Counted from the first letter of the stretch, positions 10,386 through 21,592 are shown. The stretch: DNA of 64,000 bases from Lepidostoma basale (GCA_022606425.2 JAHDVF020001237.1:186001-250000); one strand, 5' to 3'. Numbers and translations are program-made. The notes: a model not told the origin generated them from the sequence alone.

Positions 10386-10983
10386 TCTTTGTAAACCTAA
10401 TTAAACTTAAAAAATCGCGTTTCAGAAGTGGTAAGTTATTATTTTTTCCGAGGCCGAAATTCAGAAAGTTGTATAAAATTGTGTACCTATAATAATACAA
10501 TAATTCATCTCCGTATTAATAATGCTCGAACAGCCCCGACCGGCAGATATAATGTGATGGGCTCTCGTACACTTACTAGCGTGCTCATATATTATATTAT
10601 ACAAGGAAACATCGGCCATGGCTGGGCAATTCCCCGGAGTGATTAATGATATCACGAAATGATAATCTTTCATATATCTTCCTATTTATTTTATCAAGAG
10701 CGCCCCATGCGTATAGAAAAAGAATTCTTTGAACCGTATAGAGTAACTTTTCAAATTTTCCAGCTTCTTCACTTATTTTTCTCTTTCATCTCGTCTTCAT
10801 TAGTTATCATAGTAAAAAAGAACCAACTTACCTTATTTCCCGCTTAGTTCAATACAAAAGCTCTTCCATATTTTAACGTTAAAATATATATTTATTCAAC
10901 AATATTGTCGGTTATGTCAAATCAAAAGTTTTTATTTTTTTATTTTATGTAGTAATAACGTTTAATTCATGCTAAGTAATCTG
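10386..10983. other. No recognised gene
   Basis: A short region at 10505-10640 has moderate GC content, with overlapping open frames on both strands, but no family could be assigned. Confidence 0.45.
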
Positions 10984-11505
10984 TTGTTAACTAACTAACC
11001 ATTACGCCGTCTTCCGAAGGGGTAGGCATAAAGAATGGACTGCCACACTTTTCTTTTCTTACATACTTCTCTCGATTCCTCAACACTCATACATCGTGTC
11101 ACGCACACACGTCAATTTCTCCGGCTCCTCACGTGGACGACATTTAATATTTTATTAATTTGATTGTGCCACGTTTTCCTCGGTATTCTTCTACCTCTTC
11201 GTCCATTTACGTCGTTAACATATACTTTTTTATCATTATTTTTTCATTCATTCTTTCCATATGTTCATACTATCTTAATGTTCCTCTCATTATTTTGTTT
11301 ACAATACTTTCATTCGCACCGCATTCGCCTCTTATATTTTTATTCGAGACTCTATCATACACAGTTTTTTCACACATTCGTCTAAGAGATCTCATTTCTA
11401 CTGTATTTATTATACTTTCATCATTATTTTGCCAGTTCTATTCTTCGCTTCCATACATAAGGGTCGGTAGAAGAACAATAATATGTTGTTTCAATCTAAA
11501 AATAT
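10984..11505 (-). mobile_element. LINE-A 3' end, about 520 bp
   Basis: Tail (CTAA)n, then the complement of the ORF end. Reading back into the ORF on the minus strand, decayed equivalents of RGRPRKTWHDQIN, MERMD, RIxNEEIR and LMYGSEAW are found in order, as in the better copy at 34079-34640. The 5' boundary, near the complement of PTLMYGSE, is close to that of other long copies. Confidence 0.85.
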
Positions 11506-11867
11506 TTTAACTGAAATTAGTAATGCTCTCTCATTTCTACTAGGTACTTCGTACTTCGTACTTTTTTTTAACGGGATACTACAATTAATTATTAAATTTT
11601 AAAATATTTTACATAATTGTTACATTTACCTGGCATATTAAGCAATCCTATCCCAAATCTTGTAATGCAAATATTTCTATTCTGTTTTATTTAAAAAAAT
11701 AAATTTAAGTACATAAGAAAATACTAAATAAGAAAATACTATGTAAACATATTATTCACCAGCGAATATTACCTTTATCATAAATTTCTTTCACTTAATT
11801 AAATATTTTCCTGGAAGATAACTTAAAACACTGATGGAAATAATGATAATCTAGAAATAATAACAAC
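11506..11867. other. AT-rich spacer between two LINE-A copies
   Basis: Nothing recognised. Confidence 0.5.
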
Positions 11868-12345
11868 CCCTAATGTATGGAAGCGAAGCATGGAACTATC
11901 AGAAGAAGTATGAGAGCAGAATAAATGCGGTAGAGATGAGGTCCCTAAGACGTATGTGTGTAGAACGATATACGACAGAATTTCAAATGCTGATATCAGA
12001 AAGGAATGTAGAGTAGAAGAAAGTATCATGAACAAAATTATGAAAGGATCGCTACGTTGGTTTCGGACATATGGAGCGCATGGATGGAGAAAGAATGGTT
12101 AAGAAAGTATACGTTGTAAATAGAGTACAGAGTCGAGGAAGACCGAGAAAAACATGGCATGACCAAATTAATCAAACTTTAAAGGTTGGTCATGTTAGAA
12201 GTCGGAAGAATCAACGTGCGTTTATGACTCGCTGTATGAATGTGGAGGAAGCTAGAGAGGTGTGCCAGGATAGAGTAGTGTAGCGGTCCATTCTCTCTGC
12301 CTACCCCTACGGGGAAACGGTGTGATGGTTTTTAGTTGTTGTTGT
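11868..12345 (+). pseudogene. LINE-A reverse transcriptase C-terminus
   Basis: This fragment encodes the last part of a LINE ORF2 downstream of the palm domain. Translation across one frameshift gives LMYGSEAWNYQKKYESRI, NAVEMRSLRRMC, then FGHMERMDGERMVKK, SRGRPRKTWHDQINQ and CMNVEEAREVCQDRVV. A stop replaces the usual W before RSILSAYPYGE. The clean frame at 12071-12283 is the longest piece. The 3' end reads cggtgtgatggtttttagtt and passes into (GTT)n, a different tail from the (TTAG)n subfamily. It is inactive because the endonuclease and the catalytic palm are absent. Confidence 0.88.
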
Positions 12346-12904
12346 TGTAATAATTTTTAAGTATAAGCATATCATTAGTTCCAATTCTATCTCGATAAGT
12401 AAACTATTCGTTTTGATCTCAATTTGTTCCTACTCCAGTTCAGTGCTGACAAAAGTCTGTTTTGTTAACGTACACAATTAATCAAGCAAAATCTAATGGC
12501 TTAAATATAGTATACCCGTATATAGACTTCACACACCTATAATCGCACAGTTGGATATCTCGGATCTATTTTTTTCCTTTTCCCACCCCCGGAAACGTTT
12601 TCGATTTTTCCGCGTCACTAGCTTTCGAATGTGAGTGCCATTTATTGTTCGTTCTATGTATAAGTATTCGCATTTCTCATGTTCACCGCATCTTTACGCA
12701 CCCTCCATATCTTCCATTCTAGCGCCGCCTTATTTCGGGGCCGTGTGTCAGGCCGTCTACCGATACACCCTTGACCTGACAATATATTCAGCCAATGAAT
12801 TTTCACAAGATTCCCGTACTAAAACGTTATTTTCATTTAATACTATATTTTTGTATAAATATCTTCATTTTTAAGATATTATACTACTGTTTTAATATTT
12901 TTAT
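12346..12904. other. No recognised gene
   Basis: A GC-richer stretch at 12640-12780 holds a 79-codon frame with no recognised family. Confidence 0.45.
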
Positions 12905-13022
12905 TTAAAACTTTGCTCTAGTAGTCTGTAATCTATGGTCTGTTTTCCAGAGACTTGTTTCTCCTGTAAGGTGGATTCCCAGCTGTCCATCCATTTTTAG
13001 GAGGTCTTCCACGAGGACGAGT
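12905..13022 (-). mobile_element. LINE-B 3' end fragment
   Basis: ggtctgttttccagagactt, gattcccagctgtccatcca and aggaggtcttccacgaggac parallel the 3' end at 40640-40740 (ggtctgttcctgtaatcagg, caactcccagctatccctcc, gtggtcttccggggagacgg). No GAA tail remains. Confidence 0.6.
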
Positions 13023-13152
13023 CCTGTGAGGCTTATTACATTATGCAATATAGGATTATCTGGTGGTTTCCTTTATTTACACGTGACCTTACTAATCCCT
13101 TCTTTGCTGTCTTCTCCATCTTATCAAATCCTCAATCTCATATATCTATTTC

Positions 13153-13439
13153 AAGCCGCACACATATTTGATGACGCGCCAGAAACTCCGGAAGCTCGGA
13201 TGAGAAGTTCTAATGCATCCACCCTATAGTCCGGACCTGGCACCAAGTGACTACCACCTGTTCCTGTCTATGGCCAACGCGCTTGGGGGTACAAATTTGA
13301 CCTCAATAGAGTTCCTTGGAAAATTGATTGTCCGAGTTTTTTTTCCAATAGGGACAAGGGCTTCTACGAAAGGAACATTATGAAGTTGGAATTTCGTTGG
13401 CAACAAGTTATAGAACAGAACGGCGCATATTTGACTTAA
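13153..13439 (+). pseudogene. Mariner transposase, C-terminal fragment
   Basis: The mariner enzyme cuts and pastes DNA using a D,D34D catalytic triad. Here one frame reads MTRQKLRKLG, a TGA stop at 13201-13203 where W is expected, EVLMHPPYSPDLAPSDYHLF (the final D of the triad lies in PSDYH), and then degrades. After a frameshift near 13360 it resumes as FYERNIMKLEFRWQQVIEQN and GAYLT with a stop at 13437-13439. The full enzyme is about 345 residues; about 95 remain. The DNA-binding half, the first two catalytic residues and both inverted termini are not seen, so it is dead. The LTR-like segment begins about 110 bp downstream on the other strand. Confidence 0.9.
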
Positions 13440-13572
13440 ATCGGATGATTGTAACTGTACGGGACAGATTGCTCCCCCCGTACTATTAATATTTATTTTG
13501 GCCGCTGACTGCTGCTCGTCTCCGATGTGGTGTGGATGGTAAAACGGAGAATACGGCGTGATGATGATTGTG

Positions 13573-13977
13573 TAATAAAACAAAGTTTTATTATATGCGG
13601 CAATCAGTGCAGGGTAGAAGCGAAGAGAAGTTTACAGTAGCTCAAATACTGTTTTTTACGTAATTAAGAGCGCCAAGCCTCTTACGCGCAGCGTGTCCAC
13701 GCGTGTCAGAATTTGAAGGAAGAGAGAAGGCCGAGTCCTTACAAGACCCGCTTATATAGTCTCCGCAAACTAGAAAAAACGGTTATTTAACGTTTTTTCC
13801 AATTTCGGAGAAATTTAGTTGCAGCCGCGGTGTTGCTATGGCCTCTGATTGGCTGTTTAACAACACGCGAGCAACCGTAAAACTATTCCAAGAATAATCT
13901 CGATTGAGCTACTGCATAATCTCGTTGCTATGCGTTTTCACGCGACTACCGATTGCCTTATTTATTTTAACATAAAC
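13573..13977 (-). promoter_or_regulatory. LTR-like or promoter segment (CCAAT, TATA, poly(A) signal)
   Basis: On the minus strand the order is AGCCAATCAG (CCAAT box, 13847-13856), TATATAAG (13751-13758), about 160 bp, and AATAAA (13587-13592) close to a TTTTATTACACA end. The upstream limit may be TGTTAAAATAAATAAGG near 13975. This order and length suit a retroviral-type LTR. No primer-binding site or second LTR was found, and no target duplication could be matched. It could also be another strong promoter. Confidence 0.35.
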
Positions 13978-14034
13978 AAATTAAACTTAAATTAATACAA
14001 AATACAAACATGAATTAAATAATAAAATTAGCAT

Positions 14035-14095
14035 AGTTAAAAAAAATTAAAAATTAAAAATAAAAAATTATTAAAATTAAAACTACTCGCATACG
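14035..14095. repeat. A-rich low-complexity run
   Basis: Interrupted repeats of TAAAAAT and TTAAAAAT type on the plus strand. Confidence 0.6.
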
Positions 14096-14194
14096 TCCGA
14101 TACAGTAACACTTTTTATAAAGCATTGAAAAAAAACGAAAAAAAAACAAATTACTTTTTTCCCAATCTAATATATTATTCAGGTGTTCCTCGCG

Positions 14195-14405
14195 CGATCT
14201 CTAAGTGTCTTGCCTGCCATCATCCTCAGTGTCTTCATCTCGGAAGTCCTCAAAACTTAATTAATTCTGACTGTGTCTGCCTTGCTTCAACGTCATATAT
14301 TATTATTGACCTTACGCATGGTTTATAAATTTTCATCTTATTCTTAATGGTTATGTCTTTATATTTCCATGTTGTGTCTATGCCTAGATATCTGAAGGTG
14401 ACCCA
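14195..14405 (-). mobile_element. LINE-B internal fragment, decayed
   Basis: The minus-strand translation gives FRYLGIDTTWKYKDI and then a decayed piece corresponding to the RPIMTYGIEAR region of 15520-16140. Stops are frequent and no tail is present. Confidence 0.55.
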
Positions 14406-14824
14406 TTATATGGGTTGGTTCTCCACAGTAAGGTTACATGTTTAATATACTATTTTTATTAATCTATAAATAAATTTTAAAGATGTAGCTTTTTTTCTTT
14501 TTAGTATTTTCAAGTTTATCCGCATTATTACAATAGATTTTTTTATGTGACTTTTCTATTTATCCTCGACTCATTTTGTATCACGTTCAAATTCAAACAA
14601 ACGAGCGTTATTGGTGTACTTACTGCGGCGTATACCGTATGTTTGTTGAATTCTTCAAATACGGTCGGTTGTGAAAAATGGTTCTCTTCAAATAATGCGC
14701 CCCATTGTGCGCCATATCAGTATTCAACCGAAGTCGTTCCGTATTTTCATATTAATTAGTACTCCACGTCCGGCGTTCAACAAAAATGTTGAATAGGATT
14801 CTTTTGGTCCTCGAGGAATATATT
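14406..14824. other. No recognised gene
   Basis: AT-rich; nothing assigned. Confidence 0.45.
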
Positions 14825-15010
14825 ATTCATTGGCCTTGCGGGCCGATCCGGCGGGCGGCGCGTCTCGGGCCGGGGGGAGTGCCGCCTCGTGGGCGAGACC
14901 TGCAGGGCCAATTTCTCAAGATTTCCTTTGAAGCCCGCCTTGAATCGTAAGCAGGTCGAACGATTCCTTGGAATTTGTCAAACTTTGCGCCGGATGACGT
15001 GACTAGCACT
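14825..15010. other. GC-rich island of unknown role
   Basis: A block that is clearly G+C rich (for example ggcgggcggcgcgtctcggg) in DNA that is otherwise strongly AT-rich. CpG pairs are frequent, so it has not decayed like methylated repeats. A 60-codon frame crosses it on the minus strand (14827-15009), ending GPRRAARRIGPQGQ, but I recognise no protein. It could be a conserved regulatory element, an exon or a CpG-rich promoter. Confidence 0.5.
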
Positions 15011-15519
15011 TGAAAATATTAAAATGGATTCATAAAGTGCTCTAAGACAGAAAAAGGATTTAAGAATATTTACGCCGTCTATCAAATAATTTTCTTGTTT
15101 TAAACCTCCAATTTTATTCCACTTTCCAATTGTACTTACAGTGAGACTCAAAAGTTTCCACTCGAAATGTATTAATTTGTTCCTCCGGCAAGTTACAATT
15201 TTTGAATAAATTATTATCGCTTTTAATTGTGAAGTTTTTCACATAAAAAAATCTGCTTACGATTTCAAAGCTTAGAATTTATTTACGAACAATTAATTTC
15301 TCAAGTATAAGTTTATGTATTACTTAATTTATTAAGCATAGTAAGAAATAGAAAATATTTCAACGTAGGCTCGATGGTAGGTTTTGCCATCCACAATAGT
15401 TGTGGCTACTGTCCTTTCCGCTTTATCCATATGGTAGGTTCCTTTTTAGGCTCAATGCCCCCTTTGAGATTATGTATTTCAAACGCACGTTTTTTATTAT
15501 TAATTTTATTGCTTGATTC
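15011..15519. other. No recognised gene
   Basis: AT-rich; nothing assigned. Confidence 0.45.
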
Positions 15520-16145
15520 GACTTCTTCTTCTTCTGATTGTAGATTTTGCGATCTGTTTATACAGGATATCAATTTTCTTCCTGTGATGAAGACGACCAG
15601 CCTTCTCTCCATCTCTTTGGTGGTTGTCCTGGTGGTCGACAGCCCTCTGGAGTCTCGTGCATCACGATATTAGGAATTCTTGCTGGATCCATTCTCTCGA
15701 TGTGGTCCCTCCAGAATCGTCTTCTCTGCCTACTCTATCTCACTGCGTCTTCAATTTTGCTGTATTTGTGAATTTATTCATTGGGTATCCTATCTCAAAG
15801 GGTTCTCCCCACAATAGATCGCAATGTTCTCATTTCTGCTACTCTTAAGATATGTTTGGTTTTGACAGTGTCTGCTCTTGCTTCGATTCCGTATGTCATT
15901 ATGGGCCTGATGCATGTTTTATAAATTCTAACTTTCGCTTAGCATATGCTAATTGTCCCAGATAGCGTCCCTTAGACATCCGGAGATAACTGCAGCTTTA
16001 TCAGTCCGTTTTTTAACTTTATTATATAGATCCCTACAACTAGATATCTTCACACCCAGATATCTGAACTTCATGACCAGTTCTATGAGTTTATCGTCTA
16101 CAACCAATTTGCATCTGACCTTTTTTTCCAAAACATAGAATCATT
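15520..16145 (-). pseudogene. LINE-B reverse transcriptase C-terminus
   Basis: This is one of the longer LINE-B fragments. On the minus strand it begins KKVRCKLVVDDKLIE, with KFRYLGVKISS near residue 23. It continues, with frameshifts, through a RPIMTYGIEARADT stretch and RVAEMRT, and ends in a short GAA-type run at 15520-15537. The YLG, YGIE and EMRT blocks follow the palm domain in many LINE ORF2 proteins, so the catalytic core is missing. The 60-codon frame at 15949-16131 is only its first intact piece. Upstream of 16145 no further ORF2 sequence is recognisable. Confidence 0.8.
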
Positions 16146-16800
16146 GACTTACTTTTTAACATTTGTTATTCATCATCCCCTCAATCGTCGTTCAATCCTC
16201 CTCTTGTGGATAATATTATACTCATTAGTAATCTTTGCAAGACGAGTGCAATTTTAGTCTCACAAAAATAATAAATATCTTTATTTAAACTTCGTTAAAA
16301 ACAGAACGCAAAATAAGTTGTCAATTCGTTTATTGAATTGCTGAGATACGTAGGTACCATAAACATTAAGAACTTGTGCTTTCAAACTAGGCTGTTTTGT
16401 TTGGTTATTTTCATCCATTGTAAACTTTCTATAACAAATCTATTTACAAAAAATAAACTGAGTTAGCGGAAATTCACCCGGACGTGTCTCACAAATTTGT
16501 AAGATGGAGTATAAAAGGAGAAACTTTTTTGAAATTCTGTTAAGTATTACATTTCAATGGGGATTGCGCGCTATTCTTCCTTAAAACATTTTTGTGTTTC
16601 GAAGTACTAATGCCTACGTTTTTGGTACTCGTATTAATGATGATAGAGTTTTTTTAATATCCCTTTCTTAATAAACTCGAGTGCTGGCGGTTTTTGACAA
16701 TTATAATATTTCCGTTGGCTACGGTCAAAATCTATTGTTCCATAGCTCGCGTCATCCAGAAGTACTGAAGTCGTCCATTGTTCCATCTAGGCAGCTCACT
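16146..16800. other. Spacer leading into the tandem array
   Basis: No gene recognised. The last 60 bp before the array (16740-16800) are not a copy of the repeat unit and have higher GC than it. Confidence 0.5.
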
Positions 16801-18110
16801 TTAAGAATTTCATCTCACCGCGTCGTTTGAATACTATAACATGACTGGTTTTTTGTGGTACTTGATTATTCAGTATACATTTTACTATACCGAAAGCCCA
16901 CTTTTTTATTTTAGTTTTATAACTATTTTGGCATTATCAAAATTATTTTAAGAATTTCATCTCACCGCGTCGTTTGAATACTATAACATGACTGGTTTTT
17001 TGTGGTACTTGATTATTCAGTATACATTTTACTATACCGAAAGCCCACTTTTTTATTTTAGTTTTATAACTATTTTGGCATTATCAAAATTATTTTAAGA
17101 ATTTCATCTCACCGCGTCGTTTGAATACTATAACATGACTGGTTTTTTGTGGTACTTGATTATTCAGTATACATTTTACTATACCGAAAGCCCACTTTTT
17201 TATTTTAGTTTTATAACTATTTTGGCATTATCAAAATCACTTTAAGAATTTCATCTCACCGCGTCGTTTGAATACTATAACATGACTTTTTTGTGGTACT
17301 TGATTATTTAGTATACATTTAACTATACCGAAAGCCCACTTTTTTAATTTAGTTTTATAACTATTTTGGCATTATCAAAATCACTTTAAGAATTTCATCT
17401 CACCGCGTCGTTTGAATACTATAACATGACTTTTTTGTGGTACTTGATTATTTAGTATACATTTTACTATACCGAAAGCCCACTTTTTTAATTTAGTTTT
17501 ATAACTATTTTGGCATTATCAAAATCACTTTAAGAATTTCATCTCACCGCGTCGTTTGAATACTATAACATGACTGGTTTTTTGTGGTACTTGATTATTC
17601 AGTATAAATTTTACTTTACCGAAAGCCCACTTTTTTATTTTAGTTTTATAGCTATTTTGGCATTATCAAAATCACTTTAAGAATTTCATCTCACCGCGTC
17701 GTTTGAATACTATAACATGACTTTTTTGTGGTACTTGATTATTCAGTATACATTTTACTATACTGAAAGCCCACTTTTTTATTTTAGTTTTATAACTATT
17801 TTGGCATCATCAAAATCACTTTAAGAATTTCATCTCACCGCGTCGTTTGAATACTATAACATGACTTTTTTGTGGTACTTGATTATTTAGTATACATTTT
17901 ACTATACTAAAAGCCCACTTTTTTATTTTAGTTTTATAACTTTTTTGGCATCATTAAAATCACTTTAAGAATTTCAACTCACCGCGTCGTTTGAATACTA
18001 TAACATGACTTTTTTTGTGGTACTTGATTATTCAGAATATATTTATTTATACCGAAAGCCCACATTTTTTGCATTTAAAGGATTATAACTATTTTGGCAT
18101 TGAGACAATA
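16801..18110. repeat. Tandem array, nine units of 144/147 bp
   Basis: Units start with ttaagaatttcatctcaccg at 16801, 16948, 17095, 17242, 17386, 17530, 17677, 17821 and 17965. The distances are 147, 147, 147, 144, 144, 147, 144 and 144 bp. The two length classes differ by three bases at gactggttttttg versus gacttttttg. Each unit carries ccgcgtcgtttgaatacta and ends ttttggcattatcaaaat. The first three units are nearly identical; the ninth diverges after its middle. The unit size is close to a nucleosome repeat. It could be a small satellite or the internal repeats of a Helitron-like or MITE element. Confidence 0.97.
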
Positions 18111-18247
18111 CCTTGTCGTCACTTGCCCAGCAAGAAGCAGTTTACTTCAAGGAAGCTGATCTCAAGGACGACCTCTAAAAATTGAAGGATAGCTGTCAGT
18201 CCACTTTTTAAGAAGGAACTTGACCTGGAGAATAAAGGACCAAACCA

Positions 18248-18545
18248 TTACTAAAACAACAACAACAAACCATCATGCCGTTTCCCCGTAGGGGTAGGCA
18301 GAGAAAATGGACCGCCACACTACTCTATCGTGACACACCTCTCTAGCTTCCTCCACATTCATACAGCGAGTCATACACGCATGTTGATTCTTCCGACTTC
18401 TCACATGACCAACCTTTAAAATTTGATTAATTTGGTCATGCCATGTTTTCCTCGGTCTGCCTCTACTCCGTACTCCATTTACATCATTAACGTATACTCT
18501 TTTAACCATTATTTCTCCATCCATGCGCTCCATATTTACTAAACC
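18248..18545 (-). pseudogene. LINE-A reverse transcriptase C-terminus, (GTT)n-tailed copy
   Basis: One of the best LINE-A reading frames. On the minus strand the residues run MERMDGEIMVKRVYVNDVNG, then SRGRPRKTWHDQINQILKVG and CMNVEEAREVCHDRVVWRSI, ending FSAYPYGETA and a stop. The tail on the plus strand is acaacaacaac. Codons upstream of MERMD do not continue the ORF, so the 5' break is there. It has the same tail type as 11868-12345 and 26830-26992, which supports a (GTT)n subfamily. Confidence 0.9.
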
Positions 18546-18649
18546 AATATGAAAAAGAAAAATATCTCTTCTCAAAATGCCTATTTTAATAATGTTTTGT
18601 CTAGAGAACGCAATGATCACATTAAGTAAATTCTAAAATAAGTTGTTTA

Positions 18650-18840
18650 GATAATAAACCACTTTTGTATTGTTAGTATGATGAAGCTCCGCATACAGTG
18701 AAACCGGTTGGTATATTAAAACAACAAAAAAAGTGGTAGACATTTGATAATGATGCCTTAGCATAGCGAAATACGTCATTCCCATTAATGAGATGTGGTG
18801 TTAAATTTCGCATCACAAATTAAGTGTTTCTTACAAAAAT
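18650..18840. repeat. Two adjacent hammerhead-like units (H2/H3-like and H1-like)
   Basis: The first unit has tatgatgaagctccgcatac and then GTGAAACCGGTT; the second, gataatgatgccttagcata followed by gcgaaatacgtcattccc. They resemble the right arms of H3 and H1 but lack full partners. A pair of aaccactttt and aaaagtgg blocks encloses the first one. Confidence 0.6.
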
Positions 18841-18895
18841 AACGTAATAATTTATTAGAAAATCGTATTGAGACTTGAAATTCGGTATACGTTTA

Positions 18896-19260
18896 TAACT
18901 AACTAACTGTCCATCACGCCGTCTTTCCGAAGGGGTAGGCAGAAATCATAGACTGCCACACTTTTCTTTCCTGATATATTTCTCTCGATTCTTTAACATT
19001 CATACATCGTGTCATGCACGCACGTCAATTTCTCTGACTCCTTAAGTGGCTGACATTCAATATTTGATTTATTTGATCGTGCCACATTTTCTCAGTCTTC
19101 CTATATTTATAATTCCATTGACATCGTTAATATATACTTTTTTTCCTAAGTTTATTCATATATTTTTTCCACCTGTCCAAATCAGCTTAATGTCCTTTCA
19201 TTAGTTTGCTCATAACACTTTCATTTGTACCACATTCACTTGTTAATTTTCATTCGGCAT
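18896..19260 (-). mobile_element. LINE-A 3' end, decayed
   Basis: It begins with the aactaactaactg tail, then atcacgccgtctttccgaag. The ORF complement continues through cactcaatatttgatttatttgatcg. Many substitutions; no long frame. Confidence 0.8.
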
Positions 19261-20039
19261 TTATTGTAAAGCAAAATATGATTTAGCACACCATTCGCTG
19301 TAAATACACGGTATTTTTGAATACGTATACGTCGCATTTTAAAAATATTGTTTTGCTTATTTTCCTTTTTTTTATTCGTAAAATATAATAGATTTTGATA
19401 AACCTTACCTTCGTCAGTATGAAGTTTTACATGTCCATTGTCAGTAAACTGTCAGTCTATGTTAATAAAAAGTTTTGCGAATAATCATTGTACAACAAAT
19501 GATTAGTAAGTTTTTTATTTATATTTTTTTATGTTTTCTAGAAGTTTTTTCATCTAATAATTTTTGTGATTTATTTGGCGTGCATTAATAATGTATATCT
19601 TAGTATGTACGGGGCGTAAGAAATCGAAAAATTCACACATAAAAAGTTTTCACATTTATTGAGCACCCTTTGATCATCACTCTTTTGATGTCTACCAAGA
19701 TCTAAGTAACTAAACGAAGATGTATCAAAGGGAACCTCTCGATTCGATAATGATATTTGAATTCGTATGTTGTGAAAATCTCCTTTGACACCGAGGTAAA
19801 CATTTCCCCACGCTTGCACGCTATCTTTCTTACTTTGATTCTCAACTTCTACGCAACGAAAAGAACAAAATTATTAGAGATAAATATTAATCCACGTATA
19901 ATTACAAATTGCAAATATTCTAGACTACCTGATATTATAATATAAGTGTATTTTGCTTTGAAGCAATGAGGTCACGAAACCTTAAGCAAACTCTTTTCTT
20001 CCTGTTCATACAAAGGTAAGTTCATAAGTACTGAAAATA
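19261..20039. other. No recognised gene
   Basis: AT-rich. The 82-codon frame at 19571-19819 on the minus strand and its plus-strand overlap have no recognised similarity. Confidence 0.45.
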
Positions 20040-20170
20040 TATTTTTTTTGTAAAAAATCTTTTTAAGGTGTAAATTTAGTTAAAATCTACTGATATGTGT
20101 ATTCGACCGGTTTCGACAGCTCGCTGCCATCTTCTGGTACATATATAAAATTTTGTTCGGGTTATATATG
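20040..20170 (-). repeat. H2 single unit
   Basis: tgtattcgaccggtttcgac and agctcgctgccatcttctgg match one arm of the H2 hairpin at 45225-45340. Read on the minus strand it carries GAAACCGGTC (20105-20114). Confidence 0.65.
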
Positions 20171-20794
20171 GAATGAAAATGGTAGGAGGTTGAAGTTTAA
20201 CGATTCTATATAATCCAATGGTATTAAATGGTTCGAGCAGTATTACTAATATTAATTTATATATGTATTTTGTAAGTTGAATTGTTTTTTTAAACTGTTA
20301 TCACAATTGTATTTTAATTGAATGTTATAAATAACCAAATTCCTTCTTATTCCTCATTAGTATATAGTTCATTAAATACTTTTCCCCTATACAATCTAGC
20401 AAAAAAAAGAATACAACCTTCAACCTTTGTCACCTTTCTTATTAACGTAATGTACTTCCTTTTATTGTTTATCGTCTTTAATTTATTATGTTTCATCGTT
20501 TTTGAATCCATGTTATTTTTAATTGTTCCTTCTAATGACTGTTTTTATTATTATTATGATTATTATTATTATATTAAATTTTCCCCTTTTAATGTTTTCT
20601 CTTATAAATAGTAATTAACCGTTCTTTTAATTAAAATAATTAGGTACCTAACTCAACTCCAGCAAGAACTTCAAAATTATTCAAGCAATGAAATTATTCA
20701 AATTGATATAGGAACAAATAGTCATAAAGGTTAGAAAGGTTAGAAAGGTTAGAAGAAAATCACGAAAATTTGACATTTTATAAATTATTGTAAC
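20171..20794. other. Low-complexity AT-rich stretch
   Basis: A (TTA)-rich run lies at 20545-20578. At 20727-20752 the 9-bp unit aaaggttag is repeated three times. No gene. Confidence 0.6.
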
Positions 20795-20950
20795 ACCTAA
20801 TGATGTCAACATAGGTTGAAGAAACAGCTGTCGCGTAAAATAAAAATGCAATTGTGATACATAAAACAACGTTTTTTTAACTTAACAGTTGATAATGTTA
20901 AGTATCATAGTGTATCGGCCAAAACAATGAACTAAAGTATTATTAGATTA
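20795..20950 (+). repeat. H4 single unit
   Basis: taacacctaatgatgtcaac, ataggttgaagaaacagctg and tcgcg follow the right arm of the complete H4 hairpin at 33205-33475, and the outer end (agtatcatagtgtatcggcc) is also present. GAAACAGCTGTC lies at 20821-20832; the first core box is mutated to CTAATGA. Confidence 0.75.
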
Positions 20951-21344
20951 TATATAATTAAAATGCAAATAAGGGGGGGGACTAATGTTCATAATGATGT
21001 TATACAATGTTAGGGTTACAAGTAATTCTATGAATTTAAATATTTCATTTGACTTGTGTCCCAGCTAATAGTGTCTGTAAATACCTCCTTCTTGTTGTAA
21101 CTCTGAAACAAAAGTATTTTGGCAGTTTGCATATTCTTAGAAGGATATTATTTGAATTAGGATTAAGAAATATTTCTATTGTTAACGATGCATATAAGAG
21201 TGGTGAGTAAGTTTAGTTTGTTTAAAATAAATTTAGTTGTCTTCTGTTTTAGTCTGTTTTTTTCTTAAAATATTAGATATTCCCGAAAATAATTTCGTTT
21301 TGTATAGTAAAACTTAACCTTTTTTTTATTATTTATAATTTTAT
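20951..21344. other. No recognised gene
   Basis: AT-rich; includes a run of eight or more G at 20970-20980. Confidence 0.45.
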
Positions 21345-21566
21345 TTATACAAAGCAATTTTCAGTATTATCTACGACTCTTTGCTGTCTATTTACTAAAT
21401 ATAAAATTTCTCTCTCATAAACAACTTTTGGTTTAGATTCGAAGAACTCCGAGAGACCTGATTTCAGTTCTTCGAAATTGTCGATTTTTTGTTCCTAAAT
21501 TGCATTTCTTAAGAGCGAAACAAGTTATAGTCGCTCGGTGCCAAGTCCGAAGAATAAAGTGTATGC
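21345..21566 (-). pseudogene. Second mariner transposase C-terminal fragment
   Basis: On the minus strand the frame reads HTLYSSDLAPSDYNLFRS, a stop, EMQFRNKKSTISKN, and after a frameshift EELKSGLSEFFESKPKVVYE, then REILYLVNRQQRVVDNTENC and a stop at 21345-21347. SDLAPSDYNLF matches the block with the last catalytic aspartate of mariner, and LVNRQQRVVDN corresponds to the RWQKVIDxNG ending. It differs clearly from the fragment at 13153-13439, so it comes from another mariner lineage. It is broken by at least one stop and one frameshift, and the N-terminal two thirds are missing. Confidence 0.8.
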
Positions 21567-21592
21567 AATTAAATATGTTTTTTGAACCAATG

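Noticed and set aside
10461..10673. Overlapping frames on both strands as a small gene
   Set aside because: No family, no start context, and both strands are equally open by chance.
16801..18110. CRISPR array
   Set aside because: Whole units repeat without unique spacers, and the context is eukaryotic.
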